Source of the DNA: Liopterus haemorrhoidalis
Lineage: Eukaryota > Arthropoda > Insecta > Coleoptera > Dytiscidae
DNA length: 64,000 nucleotides
Assembly (NCBI GenBank): GCA_963971575.1
Contig: OZ020620.1
Location: 34,983,992-35,047,991, forward strand
Direction: 5' to 3'
Part shown: positions 1 through 11,140 of the stretch, one piece after another
Layout: every line of letters begins with the position of its first letter
How positions within the stretch are numbered: position 1 is the stretch's first letter
Program-made: the position numbers and the translations under genes
Notes under the pieces: generated by a model
Database searches by the model: none
What the model was told of the DNA's origin: nothing
The model's input: the letters and a program-made list of their open reading frames with translations, nothing else

Positions 1-33
1 CCTGGACTAGTCCACTTGGTCAATATTTAACAG
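1..33 (+). CDS. hig: hig-like gene, exon end within Ig-like domain
   Basis: The window opens inside an open frame encoding WTSPLGQYLT and stops at a consensus donor (GTAAGA) after base 33, leaving one base of a split codon (phase 1). Joining that base to the acceptor at 27981 gives an intact codon and continues as GWAIASEERDWKYRL, which reads as one Ig-like domain with the exon at 27982. The exon is cut by the window edge, so its start is unknown. The call depends on phase agreement and on the plausible joined protein; the alternative is a chance open stretch before a GTAAG. The implied intron is about 27.9 kb and full of transposons. Confidence 0.68.
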
Positions 34-429
34 GTAAGATGTACTACTTTATTTTTACAAGCATATTAGTATATTTGGATATAGTAAAGGAGACTTTAGT
101 TGACAGATGACGGTTAATTAAAGCAATGGTTCAATGGGAGAGAACTATAGCAATAAAATTTCCATATTTGAATAGAGCCATATTATTTGTTCACAGACAA
201 AGCTAGAAATAAAATCCCATCTAGTGGTGGGAATGCTGAATGCCCGCGCGTGTATACAAAGGGACATATGTTGAAGTTACCATATTAAAATATAATAAAA
301 AAAGACAAAAACTATGAACGTACGTTACAGTAAGAAGCCGAAATACGTTCTTGACATCTTACATAAAACTGTGTGAAATAGATATATATTTCTTTATCGG
401 ATCTCAATCGATCTATCTGTCAAGTAAAT
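34..429 (+). other. intron sequence, nothing recognised
   Basis: This is the beginning of the first hig-like intron after the GTAAGA donor. It is AT-rich with stops in all frames. I see no transposon termini or coding similarity here, apart from the (AAT)n run at its right edge, which belongs to the LINE tail that follows. Confidence 0.5.
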
Positions 430-1334
430 TCTCCTTTACTATAATAATAATAATAATAATCCTTTATTCAACTTAAAAGTAATTTACAAGTTATGTCAAA
501 AAAAAATTATATGAAAACAATGTTTAAAAGAAAACAGTTATTTAAAAATACAATAAATACAAGTTATTCATTTAGAAATTCTTGAACAGAATAGTAGGCT
601 TGTTTGGCAAGGACTTTTTTAAAAATATATTTGAATTTCTTCGCATTTATATTTCTATCATGGGCTGGGATTTTATTGAAAATATTGAACCCAATATTCA
701 TCCTTCTCGTAACTTCAAGTCGTGATTGTGGCACAGTTAAATTTTCTTTGGATCTTATGTTGTGAATATGCGATTCTTTGCGCATACAAAGATTTCCACA
801 TATTTTCTTTATTTCCGTGGCTTGCAGAAATATGAACTGCGCATAAAGCGTAAGTATATTCAGCTCCTTGAAAATTGGTCTGCAGGATGCTGTTTTTGGT
901 GCATTTACAATGGCCCTGACAGCTTTCTTCTGAAGTAGAAATATCATTTCGGCCTTTGGTGAACTTCCCCAGATTGACAATCCATAGGCCATGACTGAAT
1001 GAAATAGCGAATAGTATGTTGTTTGGGCTAATTTTTGATTCGATATCTTCCTTACTCGTCGTATGGCATAAATGGCTTTGTTTAATTTTCCACTTAATCT
1101 ATCGATGTGACATTTCCATGTTAATCCAGAATCCAAACGTAGGCCCAGAAAGTCTCCGGTGTCGGACCTGGGATTTCTTCTGTTGGATGTGAAGATCATG
1201 CTCTTAGTTTTCTCTTTGTTCAAATGCAGATTATTTACCTCAAACCATTCGATCGCTTCCAAGTTTGCGGCAGCAGCCTTAATTGACAGTATGTCGTCAT
1301 CTTTGTCGTTTACGACTAATGTTGTGTAATTCTT
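430..1334 (-). pseudogene. 5'-truncated non-LTR retrotransposon (Jockey/CR1-type RT C-terminus)
   Basis: The minus strand encodes the C-terminal part of a LINE reverse transcriptase. Just upstream of the 232-residue open frame (1262-564) the same strand reads TTLVVNDKDDDILS, the stretch that normally follows the catalytic YADD box. It continues with WFEVNNLHLNKEKTKSM and GLRLDSGLTWKCHIDRL, the usual post-catalytic and thumb region, and ends QEFLNE. Downstream is an untranslated stretch ending in a (TAA)n/(ATT)n simple repeat at about 439-462, the typical 3' tail of such elements. The 5' end, including endonuclease and most of the RT, is missing, as expected for 5' truncation during insertion. 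It lies antisense in the first hig-like intron. No clear target duplication was found. Confidence 0.82.
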
Positions 1335-2113
1335 AAACTGGTCTCCGTGGACAGGAAAGCCATAAAGGGGCCGAAAAATTCTGATAACTGATGACAGCTA
1401 AATACATAAACAGAGTGTGCAGTCAAATCGCGTCTGGCCCAAATCTATAAACACTATTATTTCAATTCTCATTACGGATTACAATTACTGACTAAGAAAT
1501 TAAAGAAATTAGTTAACAAAATTACAAATAATAAAATTGGATAGTGCTTTTTTAGAAAAATAATTCAAAAAGTCTGCCAGGACCTTGTTAATTTGCCCAG
1601 CTTCTGTCGTGTATCAACGACCCTGCTGAAGATGATTTCTGAAATATACCATTAAAACCAGTGGCGGTTCGTGACTTTTTGGGACCCAGAGCTGCAAATT
1701 ATAATACAAGGATAGGTTTAGGTGTTTAACCACAACGTTTTATCACATAAGACTCTGTTGAATTGCCTCTTATAATTATAATTTTTGCTTTTTGCACTTT
1801 TCGAAATATTTAAATTTGGTGTGGGTGGCCCCAATTTTTTCATATCAATTTTTCTTCTAACGTTCGTCTGTTAAATGAAATTTCCAATAATGATTTGACA
1901 GTATTAATTTTTTAAACCTATTGTTTTATAATCTAAAATACGAAACGTATTTGTTAAGCTAAGATACTTATATAAATTTAAAAGAAAAAGTTAGAAAATA
2001 TTAATTATTAATACCTACCTAAACAATAAATTTTTAGAGATAATATAGGTATAGCGATTTCAGTTACGACTTAAATAAATACATTCAATAATTTCATAGT
2101 ACTGTGATCACTG
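1335..2113 (+). other. unassigned AT-rich intron sequence
   Basis: There are no convincing open frames, TIRs or tandem repeats here. The stretch lies between the LINE remnant and the piggyBac-type MITE and is presumably ancient intron or decayed repeat. Confidence 0.4.
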
Positions 2114-2688
2114 TTAACCCGTAATTGACCAAAATATACTCATCCAACCAAGTGGGGTGTAGTATACCCCAGGCTTTTCTCATTTAATATCAATTAAAAT
2201 AAGGTAAAATTTATACAGTTAGATGCTGTCAAACCTATAGAACAATATTACAAAAAAAAAAAGTTTTTCAAAGTAATTATTTAATGCTTTTTTAATAATT
2301 TTTTCAATAAAAGTCAAAATCACGCCAATTTCTTTCCTAAATTGCATCATACTTCTAGTTGAGTCTCGTGTTGACTGACAACATTGCATCTCTCGTTCAC
2401 ACAGGCTCTCACACATACTAATTTAGCTAGCTCTCTGATTGGTCTATGTATTTTGGTGGGGGAGACAATTTCTTTCTCATTTCTCAAGCATAATTCGTTC
2501 GAAATGCGCTGTTGCCAAATATAATGTAGACATATTTTTTTGTAAATGGTGTTTTTGATTTTTTTGTCGATTAAAAATTAAATTATTGTTAAATATTAAC
2601 TAATTCATAAATATTGTCAACAGAAACATCATTTCCACTATTAATATACTGGGGTGTCATACACCCCATTTGGTCAAGCTTGGGTTAA
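2114..2688. mobile_element. piggyBac-type MITE with TTAA duplication
   Basis: TTAA at 2114-2117 and again at 2685-2688 flank a 567 bp element whose ends are inverted: CCCGTAATTGACCAAA at the left and the complement of CCCAAGCTTGACCAAA at the right. A second inverted block just inside reads AAGTGGGGTGTAGTATACCCC at the left and its near complement at about 2650-2672. TTAA duplication plus CCC/GGG ends is the piggyBac signature. No transposase is encoded, so it is non-autonomous. Confidence 0.72.
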
Positions 2689-3007
2689 TGTGACGCTAAC
2701 AGCATTCTAGCTCCGATCCCCACCAGTTTATCACTACTGCCTACGCACCGCTACCCCTTTACAAGCCTACATTTGCACTTTCCTTGACGCTAGGATATAA
2801 GCAGCGCGACGTAAACTTATTCAAAGGAAACTTGTAAATATTTATGAAACAATAGCATTCAATGTTCAAAATATATTTAAAAAAAGCATTTTCACACCAC
2901 AATTACTATGTTAAACACATTTTGAGTTCAAAAAAGATTTGTTTTTATATTATTTTCAAGTAAGAGCTGCAGCTCCGCAGCGCGTACTCAGGAGCCGTCA
3001 CTGATTA

Positions 3008-4786
3008 TAGTACAGGAAATGAAGCTCAAAAAATGACAAAACCTCGCAATTTTTTCGTCCAGCATCGATTTGGATAAAAATTTGGAATTAGGCTCATTTC
3101 ACCCTCTAGTTCATTTTCTACATTGTTCCGTTGTACGCTTTTTGTTTTTTAAGGGTGAAAACTACCCCTAATTGTGAAAAATTATAAAATAACATTTTAA
3201 ACCTTAATATGGGTAAAATTTGGTTTGTATTAGCTAAATATGGATCGTTTTATGCTTTAGAATACAATTTCATAATGTTTCAACCCTTAAAAATCAACCC
3301 TTGTTGGATTAAAAATTGATTTCATCTTGCATCGATTTGCACCAAAATTTGAAATTAGATTCGTCTCACCCTCTACTTCAAATTTTATATCATGCTCATG
3401 GGCACTGTTTATTTTTTAAGGGTGAAAACTACCCCTAATTGTCAAAAATTATAAAATAACGTTGTAAACCTTAAGATGGGTAAAATTTGGTTTGGATTAG
3501 TTGAATAATAATTGTTTCATGCTTTTGAATACAATTTCTAATGTTTCAACCCTTAAAAACCCACCCTTGTTAGAGCTTGATATACAAAAAATCGCTCCGA
3601 AACGTGCTATTCGAATGTTTCGAAAAAAATTGTATTTGTTTTTTAAACATAGCTCCTTCATTTTTAGTGATAGAAAGTTTTTTCAAAAACGATTTTGTAG
3701 GGCTTTTCAAGAGCTATAAGACTATGTAAATTAAATTCTTTAAGATTTCTTAGTTTTTAAATGGGGTGAGTTTGAAAGGCTCGAATAAGGTGGTGTTCGC
3801 TTGTAAATAGAGGTTTTAAACGGCTATATCTCGCCAAATATTCACTGTACAGAAAATATATACACAGGGAAATTTAAGTCAATAAAAAGGCTACAATTTT
3901 GTGCTCTATCATTTTTTTCGTATCTCCAGTAATTTCGGAGATATTTTGAAAAAAAGGGTGAAAAATACGAAATCGCAAAAACTCGTTTTTTCTTTAAATT
4001 CCAATTTTTCTAAAATTAGGCATTTTAAATTGGTCAAACTTCTTGGGTGTACTGAAAATACATATATGAAGAGAACCACAGAAGAGTGAGGATCAATTTT
4101 AATTAGAGGGGTAAATAGGGGGTTGTTTTCACTGATTTTTCGTAGAAAAAAGTAGGTACCGACCTTATTTTGATCATAAGTCGCTTAATTTTTATACTAG
4201 AGACTTTTTTTTTTTTTTTTTGAAAGGTCTAATCAAATACTTTAAAAAAGATGAGTTTTCCTCGAAAAATGCAAATTTTTCATGCTATTTGACTTTGAAT
4301 CTTTCAAATTATGCATTTGGTGAAAAAAAGTTAACCATTAACATGCCGGTTCGTATTGCTCGTAGAAAAATAATAAAAATATAGTTTTGTTTGTTTTTTC
4401 AAAAGCTACAATTTTGCTTTCTACAGTTTTTTTGATAAAACGCATATTTTTCGAGTTATTCGCAAAAAACTTTTTAAAAACATCGATTTTTTCGTCGAAA
4501 AACTGTTACTTTCAACCGCGAATAACTCAAAAAATATTAATTTTACGAAGAAAACGTAAAGAACATTTTTTTCTTAGAATTACTTTTCCCATCGATTCAT
4601 ATAGTTAAAATGTAATGAAAAATTTCCACCCCCGAGATGGGGTGGCAACCACCCCCAAGGTTTTAGCGTACACCGGTATGATGTAGAAAATGATCCTTGG
4701 GCTATTCCCTACCTTCTGTGAAAATTTCACGTAATTCCATGCTGGACGAAAAAATTGCGAGCCAAAATGCTTCATTTCCTGTACTA
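3008..4786. mobile_element. 1.78 kb TIR element with TA duplication, no coding capacity
   Basis: Inverted ends read GTACAGGAAATGAAG at 3010 and CTTCATTTCCTGTAC ending at 4784, with a further inner inverted block (CTCGCAATTTTTTCGTCCAG versus its complement at 4740-4759). TA dinucleotides flank both ends (3008-3009, 4785-4786). The interior contains runs of short ORFs but nothing recognisable as a transposase, and it includes a direct repeat listed separately. The TA duplication suggests the Tc1/mariner supergroup or another TA-targeting family; the superfamily is not established. Confidence 0.68.
3053..3570. repeat. two tandem copies of a ~260 bp unit inside the TIR element
   Basis: The segment from about 3060 to 3304 is repeated at about 3335 to 3570. 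Both copies contain AGCATCGATTTGG or TGCATCGATTTGC, TTTTAAGGGTGAAAACTACC and GTTTCAACCCTTAAAAA in the same order. The copies differ at scattered positions, so the duplication is not recent. Confidence 0.8.
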
Positions 4787-5231
4787 TTAATACATCTTGT
4801 AAGAAACATTAATAATTGTAAAATGTTACTTTTAATAGGGCCCAACTTTTCTTAAGACCGACCCTGTTTGTAAGCAGAGGCTGTATTTCCGTGCAGTGCG
4901 ATCTGTGTTCTGGAATCCAACGATTTGAAGCTATGAATCTCGTGTTTTGTGTGAGGTACATATACATCACGACCACCTGCCTTGTTCATTTCCGTTTTCC
5001 ATGCACCGTTTGTTCTCCAAGACATTGTTTAAACCCCTGTTCTACCTTTCTTTAACATTCTTTTGTTTATTTCTTCCCACTGCTACACGACAACATTTTT
5101 AATACATTTTACGACTATCACCTTTTAATAAATTATAAACGAGAAGATAGTAAACATAAGTTATTATAAGGATTTATCTGGAACGTCTGTCTATCTGTAT
5201 GTAATATTAAAACCCGAGTTGAACCTATGAT
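4787..5231 (+). other. unassigned intron sequence
   Basis: This stretch lies between two TIR elements. It contains the phrase AGGGCCCAACTTTTC, reminiscent of hAT-type ends, but no matching partner was found. No coding similarity is visible. Confidence 0.35.
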
Positions 5232-5617
5232 TATACGAGAGACATTGAATAATAGGGGATAGGCATGATTTTTTTAAATTTTTTTGTTATATTCCTCTTG
5301 TTGCATATAAACATAAAAAACAGTTTTTAATTTTTTTTTTTTTTAAATTTGAAGGCTTAAAAAAATCTAAATGTATGTAGCGCGCGAAAACGACGTGTGA
5401 CGTCATACCCCTTCTAACTGACGCATGACACTACTAGCCTACCCAGCGTACATAGTCTGTTCTGAACTTATTTGTTTGTATAACTTTTATAGGTTATTTA
5501 AAGTTAGAGTGATTTTAATTAAAATAAAGTTATATAAATATAAATATATAAATAAAATCTATAAAAACAATTTATACATGTTTACCGAATTAAATTTTAT
5601 ATTAAAATATATAAAAT

Positions 5618-5851
5618 ATGGAAGATCCAGGCCCCAGTACTTCGAAACATAATCGAAAATATTGTTTAGTACCGATGTGCACAATTAGTTCAACTAGAAA
5701 TCCAAAAAAACAATTTATATCATTACCTGATGGCGAAAAACAACAGAAAAGGCGAAATTTGTGGCTGGAAGCTACGGGGCGAAATAAAACCGATATTTCA
5801 GAAAAAAGTAAAGTTTATGTTTGTGAGCATAAATGCATCAATGTTGGGTAA
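5618..5851 (+). pseudogene. THAP zinc-finger domain fragment of a transposon
   Basis: The 77-residue ORF starts MEDPGPSTSKHNRKYC. It has the features of a THAP DNA-binding domain: an N-terminal C-x4-C pair (CLVPMC, residues about 16-21), an SLPDGEKQQKRRNLW segment matching the F-P..W core, and a C-terminal VCEHK in place of the canonical C-x2-H. The final C/H spacing looks one residue short. The ORF stops right after the domain, so no transposase catalytic region follows. It is the only coding part of a 0.95 kb TIR element and has a degraded homologue at about 28800-29010. It is probably a relic DNA-binding domain of a mobile element rather than a host gene. Confidence 0.6.
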
Positions 5852-6210
5852 ATTATCACTCTGAGCCCTAACAAAATCTTTATCTGCCATTTTAATAATA
5901 AATGCGTGAAAAATTGTTAAAAAACAAATTCAAAACTCTCGAACAATACAATATACACACGTGTAAAGATTATGTTGTAGCTGTATCTGTGACGTGAAAT
6001 CCCTATCGTTTGACGCCATACTCAGTCGTTTTTACTCGGCAACCTTCGCGCCGTGGTCGGCTTATTTCAAATTTACAATATTTTAATTAAAAAATTTGGC
6101 TATAATATTAATTAAAATGTGATTTTTGTTTTGTTAGGTGACATAACTAATATTAACATATCAAAATAATGTAGTTTTAAAGAAATATAAATTTTATGCG
6201 TAGCCCCTAT

Positions 6211-7076
6211 TAAAGAGACAAATTGATGAAGAAAAAAAAAACATAATTTTTACAAAATGAGACTTTACTACTTCTGAGCACAATCCCCACGAATATTAAT
6301 ACACTTGTCCCAACGATTAATTAGTTTTTTTATACCTGATGCAAGGAAATCTTTGTCTTGTTGTTTGAGCCAGTTTCCCACAAATTTTTTGACTTCCTCG
6401 TTGTCGCTGAACTTTTTTCCACGTAATGCCTCCTTGAGTGGACCAAACAAATGAAAATCAGAGGGAGCCAAATCTGGACTGTAGGGCGGATGAGGTAGTA
6501 TCTCCCAACTCATTTTTTCAATGAATTCTTGGGTCAGCTTGACTGTATGAGGGCGAGTATTGTCGTGGAGCAATATCACGCCTTTTCTTTGAGATCCGCG
6601 ACGTTTTTCTCTCATTGCTGGCTTTACTTTGTTCATCAGCATGTCTGAGTAGTATGTCTTCACGAATAATGTCGTCAATGTGGGTGTCAAGCGAATGAGT
6701 TGACACTTCAACTGGCCGACCAGGATGTTGCTCGTCAGTCACTGAGGTTCGACCATTTTTGAACTGTTCTATCCACTTATAAAAATTTCCGCTATTCATA
6801 CAACTTTCACCATACTGTAAAGTCATTCGATAAAAGATTTTAGTCGGTTTTTTACCTTCAGAAAGCAAAAACCGGATCACTGAACGTTGTTCAACTAATG
6901 TGGAAACTTTAAGCGGATACGCCATCGTTAAATGCAATTTTGAGGTTATAAACAAAACAATTTTTATCCGTCAGGTGTTCTTAGCTCATCCCAGTGATGC
7001 CAACCTAAAGTCATGGAAGTACCAAACTCCTCCTACAAACCGTTTTTTTATTTTTCTACATCAATTTGTCTCTTTA
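6211..7076 (-). mobile_element. mariner element, internally deleted (862 bp)
   Basis: TA at 6211-6212 and 7075-7076 flanks an 862 bp element with TIRs of about 30 bp; the outer AAGAGACAAATTGATG at 6213 matches the complement at 7059-7074, with an A-rich continuation. It carries a broken mariner transposase on the minus strand. Full-length mariners are near 1.3 kb, so about 0.4 kb is missing. It is inserted in the right terminus of the THAP element. Confidence 0.88.
6268..6955 (-). pseudogene. mariner transposase, internally deleted and frameshifted
   Basis: The N-terminal frame (6955-6518) begins MFITSKLHLTMAYPLKVSTL, with a helix-turn-helix region ending in DEQHPGRPVEVST. The C-terminal frame (6711-6268) reads VILLHDNTRPH, PPYSPDLAPSDFHLF and KKLINRWDKCINIRGD, which gives the second and third catalytic aspartates of the mariner D,D34D set. 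The first catalytic region (TGDE-type box) is absent and the two halves are out of frame, so no active enzyme can be made. The likely start is the internal MAYPLK methionine, near 6925. Confidence 0.88.
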
Positions 7077-7140
7077 ATTATTATGTCCCTCGTATATCAA
7101 ATGCAGCGGCAAAACTTCATATTTTGTCCCCCTCCTTACA

Positions 7141-7345
7141 ATGTCGATAGAAGTTGTGAAAAACTATAAAAGGAGAACAAATTGTAGTGTTTTTGGCTGT
7201 CAATTAAAAATAGACAAACATAGGCATCTTAGGTTTTTTACTTTTCCTAAGAAAAATTAAGGTAAAGTCCAAATTTTCGCGAGATGATCAAGAAGGTCTC
7301 AGAACATATTATTAAACAATACCCAAATAAATTTTTTGTTTGTGA
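7141..7345 (+). pseudogene. THAP-like domain fragment (second family)
   Basis: An ATG at 7141 opens MSIEVVKNYKRRTNCSVFGC, then RHLRFFTFPKKN and a stop. The C-x4-C and FTFP elements are THAP-like. A homologous sequence lies on the minus strand at about 55500-55665 and shares VVKN-K-RTNCSVFGC. Downstream, frames shift and similarity to a THAP domain fades (ARW, then VCEIF). It is probably the 5' end of a mobile element ORF; a host THAP gene exon is possible but less likely because of the lesions. Confidence 0.42.
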
Positions 7346-9844
7346 AATTTTTAATTTAACAATTTTATTTAAATTTTAAAAAATTCTAACTTAAGAACAA
7401 TGAAATATAGGGACCTGCAGTTTGAATTTTTGAAATCTACAGACTTTTTTCTACCTAGATAAAAAATAGGGCCCTCCTTAGTTAACGCCTATTTGATCCG
7501 TGTAGTTTTGAAAATTTTTAAATATTTCATTTTCGAAAGACCTGTAAGGGAGGTAATTTTGGTATTATTTCATAAATAAAATTTCATAAATAAATTCATT
7601 ATAACGATTCAATTAGAGTAAAATATTTAATCTGTTAAACGATACAAAAATAATCTATTGCTTAGAAAGGGCATTTAAGATAACGGTAGATTGTTTATTA
7701 TTGCAACTTGACACTTTTGTCAATGTAACATGAAAAGTGAATCGTAAATTATTGTGTTAAAAAAATATACGTCAACCATAAGCACATAAATAATAATTAA
7801 ATTCTGTCTGAGATATAAATATGATAATTGGGCTATTTTCTAATGGGATATTTATCTGAGTTATCACCAAAAAATTATGAATTTTAAGATAGTACAAGAC
7901 CGACAATCAAGAGGTATTAAATGACATTTAACAGTTGGGCGATGTAAGCATTTCCACGGTGATCTCGTTTTAAGTAGATTGCAAACCATCATAACGTTAA
8001 GATGTAAACAAAAGTAGTTGATTTTAAGCCGTCGTATGGTTAAGACCATGTTTTGGAGTTGGTGTTTAAGAGACATGGGTTAGAGACATTTAGAGTGTTT
8101 GGGCGAGTCGAAATAAAATAAAAAGTAATTCCGTATGAACGTTAGTGTAGTGACCAGCTAAAAAGTGGAGAGACAATATTTAAAAACATGTAGTGGTTAA
8201 ATTAGTGTTTGGTGGAAAGTGTGTCTAGTGTGTGTGAAAGTCTCATTTGGATTTAGCTGTATCGTCGTAATTGTAAGTCTAGTGTAATCAAGTAAATATT
8301 TAAACCGTAATCGTAATTAAAGTAGGTTAGTTAAAATGTTGAGTTTAATAGAACAACCCTTAATCCTTCCAAGAATCATAGCAACCAGCTAGCGGACTAA
8401 TAGGGGGGGTCCAGACTTGATCCGCTCGCAAGTCTTGGAACCCATAATGTGAGGGATGTACAGAGTAAGTACAAATTGAAATAAATCAGCCAACCGTGAC
8501 ATTTCATATTTATATTATCATATCAGAACTTCCCACAGACCATATCTCAAAATCTACATGAGATAGAGATCGGCGGTTGAAATTTTTGAAATCCTGAGGT
8601 CCTAAAGGGCTTTAGGACTCACTTTGAAGATTACTGCTATGAGGCTGCAACGTATACGTTACGCTACGTATGAATATCATTATAGAAACAGTATCAAATA
8701 ATACTTGAGAAGAAGGAGATGCTACGTGAAGGAAATTATTAATGATAATGATGATATGGCATAAAAATATCAATAAGAAACGAATAAAATGTAGTTATAA
8801 TTTGTTAGTTTATACAAATAAGTAAACAAATAAATAATTAAACTTAAAAATGCAAAAATCGGATATCCGGTTGCAACTGTACCATGGTTTTATTTTAATT
8901 TTTAAGTGTTTTAAGTGCAAGGGACTTTAGTCCTGCGCTTAAGTTCGTCAGAGAGAGTTTATATTAATTGCAAAGACTTTTGCTTTGCAGGTAAATCTTG
9001 GCTATGACCTTTTATAAGGACAGCTAGACTAGAGAGCGCATATTCAATTTCCCACATCCAATTGTACAGCAGAATGTACAGATTCTCAAGCGGTCCCCCA
9101 TCCAACTTAAGGACTGAACCAACGATCGCAGATCCAACGACGTTCCTCTTCATCCACTCCGGTGGACGTTTGTTGGTTCACTTAAACGTGTATAAGACTG
9201 TTTTAATGCTGCGTTGGGTATCCCCAAGCTTTTTAATGAACTTGGTCTCATGATTAGATGTTTTTAGAGTACTTGTTCTCGCGGGCAAGTAATAAATAAT
9301 AGTGATTTGTAAATGTTTTTAATTAAGTTTTTCCAGAGCCCTTAAAGAAGTTTTTTAGACAACTTGCTCTTGCGAACTATTCTATATATAAGAAAAATTG
9401 CACTATTCAATATCCATCACCCTGCTAGTCTCTTAATAAACTATCTGTGTTTAAATTGTGGAACCACTGTTTAAGGAGTTAGAACCCTTCTATTGAGTAT
9501 CACTGACGCTATTCAATATCCATCCTTGTCGTTGTCTGAGCCAGAGTTCAATTCCCGTTCAGTTCCTTTGTATGTTCGTGGCAATTTGAGTAAACGTTGT
9601 CGAAATGCGATTTGGTTGTTCGTTGGTTAGTTATAAGGACGAATGTTCTATTTGTTTTCTTATTAGGTACACAACACTTTGTTCACAACAAATCCAGAAT
9701 ATTTTAGAATAGGAAATAACCAAACGTATTTGAATCTCCTGGTAAAAACAAGGTGTAAAAAGAAGTGATTGGAATTGTTAATCGTGTTAATTGTTAAACT
9801 TGTTATGAATTTGCTTTCCAACGTATAGTCATGGTATAGGTATG
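7346..9844 (+). other. 2.5 kb unassigned intron sequence
   Basis: No transposon termini or protein families were recognised. A 64-codon minus frame at 9153-8959 and a second minus frame reading MRPSSLKSLGIP near 9250 may be decayed retroelement sequence, but I cannot name a family. The phrase ACTATTCAATATCCAT or CGCTATTCAATATCCAT occurs twice (about 9401 and 9510), suggesting a decayed local duplication. Confidence 0.35.
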
Positions 9845-11013
9845 GTTTAGTACAGCGGTTCTCAAAGTGTGCTCCGCGGAGCCCTGGGGTTCCGCGAGCT
9901 ACCTCAAAGGGCTCCGTGAATTATAAATATAAATCCGCTAAAAATTAATATATATTAACAAAAAATTATAATTATTATTAATTTACATAAAGTTAATTTG
10001 TTGCTCTGAAAAGTTTAGATTTATTTAATTAATGACCTAAAAAAATCTGTAACGGTTAACTCAATATAGTGCACTCGCCTATTCAATAAAAACAGTAAGT
10101 AAGTTCTTCAATTGTTCAATTAGTTTTTACGATTTGAGTTTTTGTTGCAACGCAAAATGCTCCGGTCCAGAAAGACTAGTTGAGTTTGACTGTTGAGATC
10201 GGACTGATGATTGCTCTCGTGAGCTAGATAGCTTCACAATACTTAAAGATTTCTGCGATGAAATTAATGGAGACATTGATGCAAGTGACCTTATTATGTT
10301 GTGTGATGAAATTTGTCAACATTTGGAAGATATTCTAAACTTGATCAAACTATATTTTCCAGATGAAGAGAATGAAAAGCTTAAAAATTATACATGGATT
10401 AGAAACCCATTCATAGTTCAGAAAAGGCCAGAAACATTCACAGCTAAGGAGTACGAAATATTCATTGACAATATTTCAGATTCCTAACTACAGGCCATAT
10501 TTGAAAAACTATCTTTGCCAGAATTTTGGTGCACTTTGAGAGAAGAATATGCAGATTTATCAATGAAAGCTGTTAAAATACTTCTTCCTTTCGCTACGAC
10601 TTATCTGCGCAAATCTGGATTTTCTTTGTATGCTGCAACAAAAACAAAATACCGCAACAGACTCGATGCAGAAGCTGATATGAGGATTCAACTGTCCTCT
10701 ATAAAGCCAGACATAAAAGAATTATGTAAAAATAGGAAACAAGCCCATGCATCCCACTAAAAATGTTTGTTTTTTATAATATTTTGCAATTATTTTCTGA
10801 TAAATAAATGATTTTATTGAAGTACAAATAATTTAATTCTTTCTTTTTATTTATAAATATATACCATATATATAAAAATATAACTACTCTTCGATGTTAG
10901 GTATCGTCGAGTGGCACATACATATAATTAGTGAACCAGTGGGGTTCCGTGGAAATTTGTATGCCTTTGGAGGGATCCGCAGCTCAAAAAGTTTGAGAAC
11001 CGCTGGTTTAGTA
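9845..11013 (+). mobile_element. hAT element, non-autonomous, with 8 bp duplication
   Basis: The 8 bp duplication GTTTAGTA is present at 9845-9852 and 11006-11013. The element (1153 bp) starts CAGCGGTTCTCAAA and ends with TTTGAGAACCGCTG, the classical hAT TIR. It retains the C-terminal part of a ZBED-like hAT transposase on the + strand. Confidence 0.92.
10260..10760 (+). pseudogene. hAT transposase C-terminal fragment (ZBED5/FAM200-like)
   Basis: One frame runs from about 10260 (DEINGDIDASDLIMLCDEIC), through DEENEKLKNYTWIRNPF, past a single in-frame stop at 10485, to LPEFWCTLREEYADLSMKA, TYLRKSGFSLYAATK, KYRNRLDAEADMRIQLS and a stop at 10760. The last part is the hAT dimerisation (hATC) region, with the S/GFS motif and the RNRL box. 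The N-terminal BED finger and catalytic region are missing. It lies centrally in the TSD-flanked hAT element. Confidence 0.88.
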
Positions 11014-11140
11014 GATACCTAATAGGGACGTAAATACTGTTACAAATATTTTATGAAATAAAATGAAAACTACAATTAAGTTTTTCGCCAAATTTTATAG
11101 ACATTTGTACTTATAGATAAGTTATTCATAATTGGTATAA

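Larger units (their letters stand above)
5232..7098. mobile_element. THAP-domain TIR element, copy 1 (core 5251-6211), mariner inserted in its right end
   Basis: The core begins AATAGGGGATAGGCAT at 5251 and ends with the near complement at 6195-6211. A second copy of the same about 950 bp core is at 28448-29372. In this copy the inverted similarity continues outward: TATACGAGAGACAT left of the core matches the complement of ATGTCCCTCGTATA found at about 7084-7097, immediately beyond a mariner inserted at the right terminus. The core carries a short THAP-like ORF at 5618-5851. A THAP N-terminus is typical of P-element transposases, so this may be a deletion derivative of a P-like or other THAP transposon. 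No target duplication was resolved. Confidence 0.62.
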
